NCBI GenBank assembly: GCA_012960415.1
Contig: DUBH01000021.1
Span: 62,001 to 126,000, forward strand
Direction of reading: 5' to 3'
From: Henriciella sp.
GTDB taxonomy: Bacteria; Pseudomonadota; Alphaproteobacteria; Caulobacterales; Hyphomonadaceae
Length of the DNA: 64,000 nt
The position numbers were made by a program, and so were the translations under genes. Of this stretch, positions 26,201 to 35,985 are shown one piece after another. Each line of letters begins with the position of its first letter. Position 1 is the first letter of the stretch. The notes beneath the pieces were generated by a model. The model was not told the origin of the DNA. It did not search any database and saw only the letters and a list, made by a program, of their open reading frames with translations.

Positions 26201-27049
26201 ATGCCTGAATTGCCCGAAGTAGAGACAGTTCGCCGCGGCCTTGCCCCCGTCATGGATGGCAGGCGCATCCTCACGTCAGAGCTGCGCCGCCCTGACCTGC
26301 GCTTCCCGTTCGCAAGCGACTTTATTGAGCGTACGCAGGGCAAAAGGATCGAACGGCTGGGCCGGCGCGCCAAATACCTGGTGGCAGAGCTGGAGACAGG
26401 CGACGCACTGATCATGCATCTTGGCATGTCAGGCCGCTTCACGATCACCGGCGCAGGCCGCCCGGGCAGCTTCCATCACGAAATCACGCCTGACGCCAAG
26501 CACGACCATGTCGTCTTCCAGATGGAGGGCGGCGAGACGGTTACCTACAACGACCCGCGCCGCTTTGGCTTCATGGAGCTTTGGCCGCTCTCGCAGCTGG
26601 ATGTCTATCCACGCCTTGCCGGGTTTGGGCCTGAACCGCTCTCCAATGGCTTTTCGCATGCCTGGCTGAGCGACGCGCTGAAGAACAAGTCCGGGCCAAT
26701 CAAGTCGGTCCTGCTGGATCAGCGCGTGATCGCTGGGCTCGGCAACATCTATGTCTGCGAGGCGCTCTGGCGGGCAGGCATTAGCCCTCGCCGCAAGGCG
26801 TCGACCGTTTCAGGCGTGCGTGCCGGTCGGCTTGCCATCGCCATCAATGATGTCATCCGCGAAGCCATCGCCGCGGGCGGATCATCCATCTCGGACTTCA
26901 AGGCGGCCAGCGGCGAGCTCGGCTATTTCCAGCACACCTTTGCCGTCTATGACCGCGAAGGAGAGCCCTGCAAGAATTGCAACGCCCCGATCAGACGGAT
27001 CGTCCAGTCGGGACGCTCGAGCTTCTATTGTGGCCACTGTCAACGCTAG
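26201..27049 (+). CDS. mutM: Formamidopyrimidine-DNA glycosylase (Fpg/MutM)
   Basis: Base-excision repair glycosylase/AP lyase that removes 8-oxoguanine and formamidopyrimidines. The mature N-terminus is the catalytic [13 protein letters not shown] (Pro2 nucleophile, Glu3). Later landmarks are [24 protein letters not shown] H2TH sequence with [16 protein letters not shown], and the C-terminal zinc finger C-x2-C ... C-x2-C (CKNC, CGHC). Length 282 is typical. The frame opens at 26126, but only the ATG at 26201 gives the catalytic Pro at position 2. Confidence 0.96.
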   Translation: MPELPEVETVRRGLAPVMDGRRILTSELRRPDLRFPFASDFIERTQGKRIERLGRRAKYLVAELETGDALIMHLGMSGRFTITGAGRPGSFHHEITPDAKHDHVVFQMEGGETVTYNDPRRFGFMELWPLSQLDVYPRLAGFGPEPLSNGFSHAWLSDALKNKSGPIKSVLLDQRVIAGLGNIYVCEALWRAGISPRRKASTVSGVRAGRLAIAINDVIREAIAAGGSSISDFKAASGELGYFQHTFAVYDREGEPCKNCNAPIRRIVQSGRSSFYCGHCQR

Positions 27050-27058
27050 GCGCAGTGC

Positions 27059-28192
27059 CTAACCAAGCGCAAGCTCGTAGATCTTCTCATAGTCGGCCTG
27101 CGTCGCCGTCTTCGCATTGCCGCGGTGGGCAAGGTCAGCCAGCGCATACTCGACGACACCCGGGCCGTCAGACGCCTCAAGGCCGATTTCCTTTAGCGTC
27201 GACGGAATGCCGATATCCTCGTTCAGCTTCTCGATGGCTTCGGCGAGGTCCGCGCCGGGCTTCAAGCCCATCGCAAAGCGGAGGCGCTCATATTTGCCGT
27301 CCGCCGAGCCGTCATTGAAGCGCAAGAGGTGCGGCAGGAAGATTGCGTTCAGCGTGCCGTGGTGCAGCTTCTTTTCATGCAGGCGGCCTGCTGCATGGGA
27401 CAGGGCGTGCACAGAGCCAAGGCCCTTCACAAACGCCAGCGCGCCCTCATACGACGCCATCATCATGTGCCAGCGCGCTTCCTTGTCAGACCCATCCTGC
27501 ACGGCACGGCGCAGCCAGCCATCACCGACAGCGCGCGTCAGGCCGTCATAGCCGATGCCTTCGGCTGGCGGGTTGGAAGCTGGCACCAGGATCGCTTCGA
27601 TACAGTGGGTGACCGCGTCCATTCCGGTTGCTGCCGTCATCATCTTCGGCAGGCCAAGCGTGAGGTCCGGGTCACAGATCGCAACCGGCGGAATGAGGTT
27701 CGGCGACGCGAAGGTTTCCTTGCGGCCATTGTTCAGCGTCGTGATCATGCCGACAGAGACTTCCGAACCGGTGCCAGCCGTCGTCGGAATGGCGATCAGC
27801 GGATCAAGCTTGCCGATATGTTTCGAGCCGCCGGACATGGCAGCATACTTCTCCAGCGGGCCGCCATGCGCCGCCAGCAGACCAACCGCCTTGGAAAGAT
27901 CCATGGACGAGCCCCCGCCGAGCGCGATGATGCCATCCGCGCCAGCAGACTTGTAGAGCTCAGCCACCTCGATGGCCTGGTTCTCTGTCGGGTTAGCAAC
28001 CGTGTCGGCGAAGATACCGCCCGGTTCAGTGCCCAGAGCGCCCAGCACCGTGTCGAGCAGGCCAGCAGCCTTGATGCCCGGGTCAGTGACGATGAAAGGC
28101 TTCGAGACGCCATTGCCTTTCAGAACGCCGGGAAGTTTCTGGATCGCTCCATGATCAAAGATACAGGTATTCAGGAATGTCATAACGGGCAT
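27059..28192 (-). CDS. Iron-containing alcohol dehydrogenase
   Basis: A 377-residue group III (iron-type) alcohol dehydrogenase. Seen are the dinucleotide and substrate motifs GGGSSMDLSKAVGLL and AIPTTAGTGSEVSV, and the metal-ligand region MDAVTHCIEAIL with HALSHAAGRLHEKKLHHGTL. The reverse frame stays open to 29287, but the extra 365 residues are antisense to an ABC ATPase. GGAG eight bases before the ATG at 28192 marks the start. Substrate is unknown. It converges on mutM with 9 bases between stops. Confidence 0.9.
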   Translation of the reverse strand: MPVMTFLNTCIFDHGAIQKLPGVLKGNGVSKPFIVTDPGIKAAGLLDTVLGALGTEPGGIFADTVANPTENQAIEVAELYKSAGADGIIALGGGSSMDLSKAVGLLAAHGGPLEKYAAMSGGSKHIGKLDPLIAIPTTAGTGSEVSVGMITTLNNGRKETFASPNLIPPVAICDPDLTLGLPKMMTAATGMDAVTHCIEAILVPASNPPAEGIGYDGLTRAVGDGWLRRAVQDGSDKEARWHMMMASYEGALAFVKGLGSVHALSHAAGRLHEKKLHHGTLNAIFLPHLLRFNDGSADGKYERLRFAMGLKPGADLAEAIEKLNEDIGIPSTLKEIGLEASDGPGVVEYALADLAHRGNAKTATQADYEKIYELALG

Positions 28193-28412
28193 GGCGTTTT
28201 CTCCGGAAGTTTCTTGTCCTGCTAAAGTCCGGCCAACTCGTAGGACGGAGACGCGCGTGCGCGCAAGCGGAAGTCTCGCGGCAATCTGCCCCTCCAGGGG
28301 CACTTCTGCAGGTGCAGCCGGCGTCCCAACTGGTGCAACCTGTTGACTTGCGCCCGCCCGTCGGGCCCGTTGAGAACCGAAGACGTTTGCCACCCGAAGG
28401 ATTGCCCCCGAC

Positions 28413-30268
28413 GTGACCAGCCCCATCCTTTCCGTTCGCGACCTGAAGATCGATTTCGACACGCCGGATGGCACTGTCCACGCCGTGAAGGGGACCAGCT
28501 TCGATGTGGCACCGGGCGAATGTCTCGGCATCGTCGGCGAATCCGGCTCAGGCAAGAGCCAGTCCGCGCTCGCTGCCATGGGCCTGATCGCAGATAACGG
28601 CACGGTCACCGGCTCGATCAATTTCCAGGGCACGGAAATGGTCGGCGCGAAAGCCAAGACGTTACGCAAGATCCGCGGCGCGCAGATGTCGATGATCTTC
28701 CAGGACCCGCTGACCTCGCTCACCCACATCTGACCGTGGGCGCCCAGATGCGCGAAGTGCTCGCCCTGCACAAGAATATGAAGGGCGAGGAAGCCACCAA
28801 ACGCTGCGTCGACTGGCTGGAGCAGGTGCGCATCCCCGAAGCCCGCCGCCGCCTCGACCAGTTCCCGCATGAGCTTTCCGGCGGCATGCGCCAACGCGTG
28901 ATGGTCGCCATCGCCATGCTGTGCAATCCAAAGCTCCTGCTCGCAGACGAGCCGACCACCGCGCTCGACGTCACGGTACAGGCGCAGGTCCTCGACCTGA
29001 TGTACGACCTGAAGAAAGACACCGGCACAGGTATCGTGCTCATCACCCACGATATGGGCGTCGTCGCGCGCATGTGTGACCGCGTCATCGTCATGCGCCA
29101 CGGCGAGATCGTGGAGACAGGCACGAGCGACGACATCTTCTATAAGCCCCAGCACGAATACACGAAGATGCTGCTCAATGCCGTGCCGCGCATCGACCAG
29201 CCAAACCGCGAAGGCCGCCCGAAGATCGGCGAGCCGCCTGCACAGGCCGAAGAGCCAATCGTGAAAGCCCGCGACCTGAAAGTTCAATTCCCGGTCAATG
29301 TCGGCGGTGGCCTCTTCGGCAGGACCAAGATGCTGAAAGCTGTCGATGGCGTCTCTTTTGATCTTCGCGCTGGCGAAACGCTAGGCGTGGTCGGCGAGTC
29401 CGGTTGCGGCAAGTCCACCCTCGCCCGCGCCGTCCTGAAGCTGGTGCCGCAATCTGCCGGCACCGTGGCCTGGATGGGCCGCGACATCACTCAGGCTGGC
29501 CGCAAGGAAATGAATGCCCTGCGCGAAGACCTGCAGATCGTCTTTCAGGACCCGCTCGCCTCACTCGATCCGCGCATGACCATCGGGCAGTCCATCGCCG
29601 AACCTCTGACCGTCCACAAACCGCAAATGTCGAAGGCAGAGCGCGAGAAGATGGTGCGAGACTTCCTGCCCCGCGTCGGGCTGGAGCCGCACCTTATCAA
29701 CCGCTACCCGCACGAGCTGTCAGGCGGCCAGAACCAGCGCGTTGGCATCGCCCGCGCCATGATCCTGCGGCCCAAGCTGCTCATCTGCGACGAAGCGGTG
29801 TCCGCCCTCGACGTGTCGGTTCAGGCGCAGGTCGTCGACCTGCTCATCGATCTCCAGAAGGAGTTCGGCCTCGCCATGATCTTCATCAGTCACGACCTCT
29901 CGGTCGTGCGCGAGATCAGCCACCGGGTCATGGTCCTCTACCTTGGCAAGGTGGTCGAGGTTGCGGGCCGGACCGCCATCTATGAAGACGCGCGCCATCC
30001 CTACACCAAAGCGCTCATCTCGGCTGTGCCGACACCGGACCCTGAGTTTGAACGCAGCAAGGAGCGCATCAAGCTGCGCGGCGACCTGCCCTCACCGCTC
30101 GATAGCCGCGCGCCGCTCCGCTTTATGAAATCGGTGGTGATCGATGATCCGGATGCGGACCAGTACAGTCCGCAGCTGATCGAAGTCGCGCCCGGCCATC
30201 TTGTGGCAGAGCATGACCCGTATCAAGGCGTCGAAGGCCTCTACGCAAAGAAAACCGAAGCGGCCTGA
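28413..30268 (+). pseudogene. Double peptide-type ABC ATPase broken by a frameshift
   Basis: Two ABC ATPase domains of the Dpp/Opp/YejF class in one gene. Domain 1 has GESGSGKSQSAL and MSMIFQDPLTSL in the first frame (28413-28733, GTG start). It continues in another frame from about 28722 with ELSGGMRQRVMVAI and LLADEPTTALD. Domain 2 has GESGCGKSTLARA, ELSGGQNQRVGIARA and CDEAVSALDVSV. The frame breaks inside the conserved SLNP motif: CTCACCCAC needs one extra A (after 28721) to read SLNPHLTVG. Restored length would be 618 residues. All other motifs are intact, so the lesion is very recent or a sequencing error. No permease or binding-protein gene is adjacent. Confidence 0.88.
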
Positions 30269-30275
30269 ACGAGCC

Positions 30276-32654
30276 TCAGGCTGCGCCGCGTGCTTTCTCG
30301 TCAACCATCTCTTTGATGGAGGCTGGCATCGGCAGCGGACGACTGATCAGGAAGCCCTGAAACTCATGGCAGTTCGCTTGCAGCAAGCGGAGGGCCTGCG
30401 CTTCGGTCTCCACGCCTTCAGCGACGACCGGAATGGACAGGCTGTGGCCTAGCCGCAGGATTGCATCCACGATGGCGAAGGATTTGGCGTCCGTTTCCAT
30501 GGCCAGGACAAAGGACTTGTCGATCTTGATGCGGTCAAACGGCAGCTGCTGGACAAACCGCATCGAGGAATACCCTGTGCCGAAATCGTCGAGCGCAATC
30601 TGCACGCCGAGCTTCTTGAATTTCTCAAGCAGGTTCGCCGCGACCTGAACATTGTGGATGATCGCCGTCTCTGTGATCTCGAGTTCGAGGCGGTTCGGGG
30701 CAAGACCCGTCCGGCGTAGCGCCTCGCGAACATCTCCATAAAGCTTCGGGTCCAGGAACTGGCGCGCAGACAGGTTGACCGAGACACCGAGATGCGACTC
30801 CCAGCGTGACGCGGCCTCGCACGCTTCGCGAATGCACCAGCGGCCAATATCCGTCACGACCATGCTTTGCTCTGCGATCTCGATGAAATCATTCGGCATG
30901 ACGAGGCCGTGGCCGGGACGTTCCCAGCGGATCAGGGCTTCGTAAGACAACACCTTCCGCGTCTGCGCACACACTTTGGGCTGGTAGTGAAGCACAAATT
31001 CTTCATTCTCGACGGCGCGCGACAGGGCGACTTCAACGTCGCGGCGCGCCTCATAGCGCTCGTGCAGCTCCCTATCATAGAGCCGGGCGCTGCCACGGCC
31101 ATCTGACTTGGCCGCATAGAGGGCCCGGTCAGCGGCTTTCAACAGTTCCCCGACATCCGTCGTCGCTTCTGTAATTGCGCAGGCACCGGCACTCGCACCG
31201 CAGCGAATGCCGATCTCATCATGCTGCACCGGAAGCGACAGCGCGCGCACGCATTCGTTGGCGTAGTCGCTGATCCGCTCAACAGGAAGCTTTGGACCGG
31301 TCAGCAGCACAAACTCATCGCCGCCCAGACGTGCCGCCATTCCTCCAGCCGGGACCAGTGCACGCAACCGCTCTGCGGTTTCGACGATAACCCGGTCGCC
31401 TGCATCGTGACCGAACTGGTCGTTTATATCTTTGAACTCATCAAGGTCGAACAGGATGACCGCAGTGTGCTCTTCTCCGCCGCGCGCCAGGCTTGCAGCC
31501 AGTTCACGCTGAAAGGATTCACGATTGGCAAGGCCGCTCAATTGGTCATTGAATGCCAGTTCGCGGATTTCCGCTTCCTGGCGCATGCGGTCGCGAAGGT
31601 CGTGGATGGAAAAGATGCTGGCCCCACCCGCCCCGTCCCCCTCATAGGAGTCCAGTCGCTTCATGCGGACATCGACAGGGATCTGTACGCCGTCGGTGTT
31701 TGTAAGCGTGGTTTCGCAATAGGCGTCATCATCCGCTGGCTGTGTGCCAAGGCCGACAAGCGGAAGGACCGCGCGGCCCAGCAAATGGCTGCGTGCAGCG
31801 CCCAGAAGGTCCTCGGCAGCCCGGTTGACCTCAATCACATTTCCCTTGGCGTCAGCAATCACGATGCCTTCAGAGGCAGAGTTTGCAAGCATGGATATGC
31901 GGCGGGTTTCGCGCCGCTGCATGCCGGAAATCTTCCTGTCGAAACCAGCCGCCAGCATCGCCGCCACGAGGATGAACACCACGCCAGCTATCACACCCGT
32001 CGTGAGATCGCCGCGTGAAAGGGTCCAGCTTGTTTCCTCAAGGCCGCGAAGGGGAAAAACCTCCATTGCAGCCATGCCCACAAAGTGAACAGACGCGACG
32101 GCGAGCAGCGTGAAGACGACGCCAAGCACATTCCGCCATCTCTTATGCTCGCTGATGCCGACCGAATAGGTCAGCGCGAAAAAGACGCCGCAGACCGCAA
32201 CAGCGCCAGCAACATAGCCGGGGTCATACTCCATCAGTGCAGATGCCTTGAGTGAAGACTGCCCGTAAAAGTGCATGATCGCGAGCGTCGCCGTTGCCAT
32301 GAAGGCGCAAAGCGTCCTGCGTACCGGGCCAAGCGACGTGATCAGGAGCTGTGATGTCGCAATAAAGCCTGCGACTGCGATGAGGGCGGAGACCAGTGTC
32401 ACCACGCCATCAAACGCGACGTCGAACCCCGGCTGATAGCCCAGCATGGCCACAAAATGAGTGCCCCAGACGCCGAGACCAGTGACTGCGCCGGATGCGG
32501 CAGCCCACAGACGCCGCGTCGATTCCTTTTCGCTTTCCATGCCCCTGTGGAACACGATCAGCGCGCAGACAGCACCCAAAGTACATACGAAGACTGCGAG
32601 TGCGACATAGAGAAAAGCGTGGTCGTCCTGGAGACAGGAAAGGACACGATACAT
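30276..32654 (-). CDS. MHYT-PAS-GGDEF-EAL cyclic-di-GMP protein
   Basis: Membrane-bound second-messenger enzyme of 792 residues. Residues 1-250 form an MHYT sensor with several helices and the motifs GTHFVAM, MHFYGQ and VHFVGM. A PAS domain (about 255-365, ANSASEGIVIADAKGNVIEV) follows. The GGDEF domain has an intact LGGDEF (diguanylate cyclase). The EAL domain has YEALIRWE, ELEITETA and DDFGTGYSS (phosphodiesterase). The inhibitory RxxD site before GGDEF is replaced by P-A-G-G, so product inhibition is probably absent. Which activity dominates cannot be told. It could link motility to surface-glycan output, both encoded nearby. Confidence 0.92.
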   Translation of the reverse strand: MYRVLSCLQDDHAFLYVALAVFVCTLGAVCALIVFHRGMESEKESTRRLWAAASGAVTGLGVWGTHFVAMLGYQPGFDVAFDGVVTLVSALIAVAGFIATSQLLITSLGPVRRTLCAFMATATLAIMHFYGQSSLKASALMEYDPGYVAGAVAVCGVFFALTYSVGISEHKRWRNVLGVVFTLLAVASVHFVGMAAMEVFPLRGLEETSWTLSRGDLTTGVIAGVVFILVAAMLAAGFDRKISGMQRRETRRISMLANSASEGIVIADAKGNVIEVNRAAEDLLGAARSHLLGRAVLPLVGLGTQPADDDAYCETTLTNTDGVQIPVDVRMKRLDSYEGDGAGGASIFSIHDLRDRMRQEAEIRELAFNDQLSGLANRESFQRELAASLARGGEEHTAVILFDLDEFKDINDQFGHDAGDRVIVETAERLRALVPAGGMAARLGGDEFVLLTGPKLPVERISDYANECVRALSLPVQHDEIGIRCGASAGACAITEATTDVGELLKAADRALYAAKSDGRGSARLYDRELHERYEARRDVEVALSRAVENEEFVLHYQPKVCAQTRKVLSYEALIRWERPGHGLVMPNDFIEIAEQSMVVTDIGRWCIREACEAASRWESHLGVSVNLSARQFLDPKLYGDVREALRRTGLAPNRLELEITETAIIHNVQVAANLLEKFKKLGVQIALDDFGTGYSSMRFVQQLPFDRIKIDKSFVLAMETDAKSFAIVDAILRLGHSLSIPVVAEGVETEAQALRLLQANCHEFQGFLISRPLPMPASIKEMVDEKARGAA

Positions 32655-32769
32655 AGGGTTACCCGAACTAAACCGGGGGCACTCCTAGCCGATGAGTCCT
32701 AACCGTTCGTGCATATTCTCTATATTACTCAAAATATCATATTCGCACCGCAGCATTCAGGCTGATGCT

Positions 32770-33627
32770 TCAACCTGCCGCGATAGAATGGATGGCTTTC
32801 AATTTCGACAGCAGGGCCTCGGCCCCAGCGAGGTCGAGACAGCTTGGACCGTCACAGAGCGCCTTGTCGGGGTCTTCGTGGAATTCGAGAAACACCCCGT
32901 CTGCACCGGCTGCAATTGCCGACTGGGCGATGATCGCCACCCCCTCGCGCCGCCCACCGGTCGAGCCGCCAGACGTGCGCGGGTCGGCGCCTGGCAATTG
33001 AACGGCATGCGTCGCGTCAATCGTGACAGGCACACCAAGCTCTTTCATCGCTGGGATGCCCAGCATGTCGACGACGAGGTTGTTGTAGCCAAAGCTCGAT
33101 CCGCGTTCGCACAGAATGGTGGGATTGCGCGCCTCGCCCGTCACTTCGCCGATCTTGGTGATGATGTTCTTGCAGTCCCATGGCGCGAGGAACTGCGCCT
33201 TCTTCACGTGTAGCCAGCCGCCGCTCGCCATGACGGCTTCGGCACCCGCGACAACGAGATCCGTCTGGCGGCAAAGGAAAGCAGGCACCTGAATAACCTC
33301 AGCCACTTCAGCCACGGGGGCGGCCTGGTCCGGCGTATGGTAATCGGTGACGACCGGGACGCCGAACGCTTCCTTGACGTCTGACAGGATCCGTAGCCCT
33401 TCATCGAGACCCGGCCCGCGATAGGACTTGATGGATGAGCGGTTCGCCTTGTCGAAGCTCGCCTTGAAAACATAGGGCAAGTCCAACCGCTCGCAGACGG
33501 TCTTCAGATGCTCACAGATGCGCATGGCAAGATCGCGGCTCTCAAGAACATTCATGCCAGCCATGACGGTAAGAGGGTGGCCCTCTCCAATGGTTATGTC
33601 ATGACCCGGAAGGGAAAGCGTTTTCAT
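32770..33627 (-). CDS. kdsA: KDO-8-phosphate synthase
   Basis: Condenses arabinose-5-phosphate and phosphoenolpyruvate to KDO-8-phosphate for the LPS inner core. Conserved parts are VMAGMNVLESRD, VFKASFDKANRSSIKSYRGPG, VVTDYHTPDQ, IQVPAFLCRQTDLV, CERGSSFGYNNLVVDM and FDATH-type VTIDATHAVQLPG. Length 285 from the ATG at 33627, preceded by AGGA. The cysteine in LCERGS suggests the metal-dependent class could be checked against known structures. It is divergent from ilvA. Confidence 0.93.
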   Translation of the reverse strand: MKTLSLPGHDITIGEGHPLTVMAGMNVLESRDLAMRICEHLKTVCERLDLPYVFKASFDKANRSSIKSYRGPGLDEGLRILSDVKEAFGVPVVTDYHTPDQAAPVAEVAEVIQVPAFLCRQTDLVVAGAEAVMASGGWLHVKKAQFLAPWDCKNIITKIGEVTGEARNPTILCERGSSFGYNNLVVDMLGIPAMKELGVPVTIDATHAVQLPGADPRTSGGSTGGRREGVAIIAQSAIAAGADGVFLEFHEDPDKALCDGPSCLDLAGAEALLSKLKAIHSIAAG

Positions 33628-33766
33628 TGTAGCGTTCCTCACTCTGCCTGCGCTCGCGCTTAAACAAACGGGAATTTACAGGCAAGTAAACACAGCGGCT
33701 CTGGCAGCTTGCGCGGCCACAGTCCCCTCAATAGGGTGCGCCGCGTTTGACACTGGACATGATGCC

Positions 33767-34981
33767 ATGAGCAAGAAACTTCCGATCAGCCTCGACGATG
33801 TACGAGATGCCGCCCGCGTCCTAGAAGGACAGATCGAGCGCACGCCCCTGCGCCTGTCCAAGACTCTCAGCGCGATTACCGGCGCGGAAGTCTGGGTGAA
33901 GTTCGAGAACCAGCAATTTACCGCCGCCTTCAAGGAGCGTGGCGCGCTCAACAAGCTGGCCCGTCTCAGTGAAGAAGAAAAGCAGGCCGGCGTAATCGCT
34001 GCATCCGCTGGTAACCATGCGCAGGGAGTTGCCTATCACGGCCGCCGCCTTGGCATACCCGTCACCATTACGATGCCGACAACGACGCCCTTCAACAAGG
34101 TTCAGCATACACGCGACTTTGGTGCCCGCGTCCTTCTGGAAGGCCAGACATTCGACGAGGCCAAGGCTTTTGCTGAAAAGGTCCGCCAGCGCGAAGGCCT
34201 CACCTGGATTCACCCCTTTGACGATTCGCTCATCATGGCGGGTCAGGGCACTGCTGCTCTCGAAATGATTGAGGATGGTCCGGACTTCGATGTGCTCGTC
34301 GTGCCGATTGGCGGCGGCGGCCTCATCTCTGGCATGGCAACCGTTGCTAAGGCACTGAAGCCCGACACCAGGATTGTTGGCGTTCAGGCGTCCATGTACC
34401 CCAGCATGCTCGCTGCCATCGAGGGCCGTGAAGCCAAGACCGGCGGCGCGTCTATCGCCGAAGGCATCTCGGTCAAGACACCGGGCAACCTCACCAAAGA
34501 GGTCGTCGAGGCACTGGTCGATGAAATCCTCCTCGTTGAGGAGGCGCATATCGAGCGCGCCATCACCCTCTTCGCCGATGTCGAAAAAACGATTGCAGAG
34601 GGCGCGGGCGCGGCAGGCCTCGCTGCGCTGCTTGCTCACCCGGAGAAATTCGCTGGCCGCAAGGTGGGCCTCATTCTCTGCGGCGGCAATATCGATACGC
34701 GCCTCCTCGCCTCCGTGCTGACGCGGGCGCTTGTGCGTGAAAAGCGTCTCGCCCGTATCCGTATCATCGGGGATGACCGCCCGGGCCTTCTCGCGCTCGT
34801 CTCCAAGATCATCGGCGACAATGGCGCGAACATCATGGAAGTCTCGCACAACCGGATCGCGCTCGATGTGCCGGCCAAGGGCGCGGAGTTCGACATCCTC
34901 ATGGAAACGCGCGATGCGCAGCATACGCAGGACATCATCGACGCACTTGATCGGGCAGGTTATCCGCCCCGCTCCAGCTAG
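33767..34981 (+). CDS. Threonine dehydratase with ACT domain
   Basis: PLP enzyme that deaminates threonine to 2-oxobutyrate. The catalytic Lys56 sits in FTAAFKERGA, ASAGNHAQGVAYHG binds cofactor, and VPIGGGGLISGMATV is the glycine-rich loop. A C-terminal ACT domain (IRIIGDDRPGLLALVSKIIG, IMEVSHNRI) is typical of the 400-residue catabolic-type form in many bacteria rather than the long IlvA with two regulatory repeats. Length 404. It may serve isoleucine synthesis (ilvA role) or degradation. Confidence 0.9.
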   Translation: MSKKLPISLDDVRDAARVLEGQIERTPLRLSKTLSAITGAEVWVKFENQQFTAAFKERGALNKLARLSEEEKQAGVIAASAGNHAQGVAYHGRRLGIPVTITMPTTTPFNKVQHTRDFGARVLLEGQTFDEAKAFAEKVRQREGLTWIHPFDDSLIMAGQGTAALEMIEDGPDFDVLVVPIGGGGLISGMATVAKALKPDTRIVGVQASMYPSMLAAIEGREAKTGGASIAEGISVKTPGNLTKEVVEALVDEILLVEEAHIERAITLFADVEKTIAEGAGAAGLAALLAHPEKFAGRKVGLILCGGNIDTRLLASVLTRALVREKRLARIRIIGDDRPGLLALVSKIIGDNGANIMEVSHNRIALDVPAKGAEFDILMETRDAQHTQDIIDALDRAGYPPRSS

Positions 34982-35076
34982 GCGAACGCTCCATCAAGCC
35001 GCAGGTGACAGGCAGCCAAAGCTTGCCTAAGTTCCTCAACTCAAACAGTTAAAAGCCTCTGATGGAGACTGCCCAC

Positions 35077-35940
35077 ATGTTGAAACCTCTCTCTGGCCTC
35101 GTTTGCGCGGTCCTGCTGGCCGCCTGCAATGCACAGGAGCAGAGCTTCGATGAGTTCTTCCCGTGGGACCCAGAGGCGGAAAACGTTCAGGAAACCGAGT
35201 CCGGGCTTCAGTATGTGGTCGTTCGTGAGGGGCCTGAAGATGGCGCTTCGCCGACGATCAGCTCGACCGTTCAGGTTTTCTATGAGGGCCGTCTGACCGA
35301 CGGCACGACCTTCGACGGTAATTTCGATGAGGGTCGCCCTGCCATTTTCGGCGTGGGCCAGGTCATTCCCGGCTGGACGCAGGGCCTGCAGCTGATGTCG
35401 GAAGGCGACGAATACGTCTTCTACATCCCGTCTGAGCTCGCCTATGGCCAGACGCCGCGCCCGAACAGCATCATCAAGCCGGGCGATGACCTCATCTTCC
35501 GCGTTTCGCTGGAACAGGTCTTCGCACCGACGCCTGCAGACGAAGACGCCTGGAGCACTTACACGCCGTGGGACTCGTCAAATACTGACGTGCAGTCGAC
35601 CGATTCCGGCCTCGAATATGTTGTTCTCGAAAGCGGCGCCGAGAATGGCGTCAGCCCGGAGCCGAATGATACGGTCGTCGTCCTTTACGAAGGCCGGTTT
35701 GCCGAAAGCGGAGAAGTGTTCGACAGCGCCTATCAGCGCGGCCAGCCCATCATGTTCCAGGCGAATGGCGTCATTCCCGGCTGGCAAGAAGCGCTATCCC
35801 TGATGAAGCCGGGCGATCGCTGGCTGATCCATGTGCCTTCGGACATTGCCTATGGTGAGCGCGGCTATCCAGGCGCGATCCCGCCAAATTCCGACCTCAA
35901 TTTCGAGGTCAACCTGATTGATGTTCTGCCAACGGAATAA
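35077..35940 (+). CDS. Lipoprotein with two FKBP-type isomerase domains
   Basis: A 287-residue exported peptidyl-prolyl isomerase. The lipobox LLAAC follows a short signal peptide, so it is probably lipid-anchored. Two FKBP domains (about 40-150 and 165-287) each keep the active-site pattern: VFYEGRLTDGTTFD ... VIPGWTQGL ... YIPSELAYG, and VLYEGRF ... VFDSAYQRG ... VIPGWQEAL ... VPSDIAYG. GGAG 9 bases before the ATG at 35077 favours that start over 35062. Likely role is folding of outer-membrane or periplasmic proteins. Confidence 0.87.
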   Translation: MLKPLSGLVCAVLLAACNAQEQSFDEFFPWDPEAENVQETESGLQYVVVREGPEDGASPTISSTVQVFYEGRLTDGTTFDGNFDEGRPAIFGVGQVIPGWTQGLQLMSEGDEYVFYIPSELAYGQTPRPNSIIKPGDDLIFRVSLEQVFAPTPADEDAWSTYTPWDSSNTDVQSTDSGLEYVVLESGAENGVSPEPNDTVVVLYEGRFAESGEVFDSAYQRGQPIMFQANGVIPGWQEALSLMKPGDRWLIHVPSDIAYGERGYPGAIPPNSDLNFEVNLIDVLPTE

Positions 35941-35985
35941 ATCTTGCTAGGCAGACTGCGGATAGACTTGGAGGGGGGCGTCACG

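Noticed and set aside
27049..27064. Small hairpin TAGGC/GCCTA between mutM and the alcohol dehydrogenase
   Set aside because: Only five pairs and no T-run; most likely chance overlap of the two stop regions.
28361..28376. GCCCG/CGGGC hairpin before the broken ABC ATPase
   Set aside because: GC-rich short stem is expected by chance at this base composition and has no T-run.
28193..29287. A 742-residue reverse frame joining the alcohol dehydrogenase with another 365 residues upstream
   Set aside because: The upstream part is antisense to the ABC ATPase, has no family features, and the dehydrogenase has its own ATG with a ribosome site at 28192.
33821..34924. 367-residue reverse frame opposite threonine dehydratase
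   Set aside because: Antisense shadow with no recognisable domain or ribosome site.
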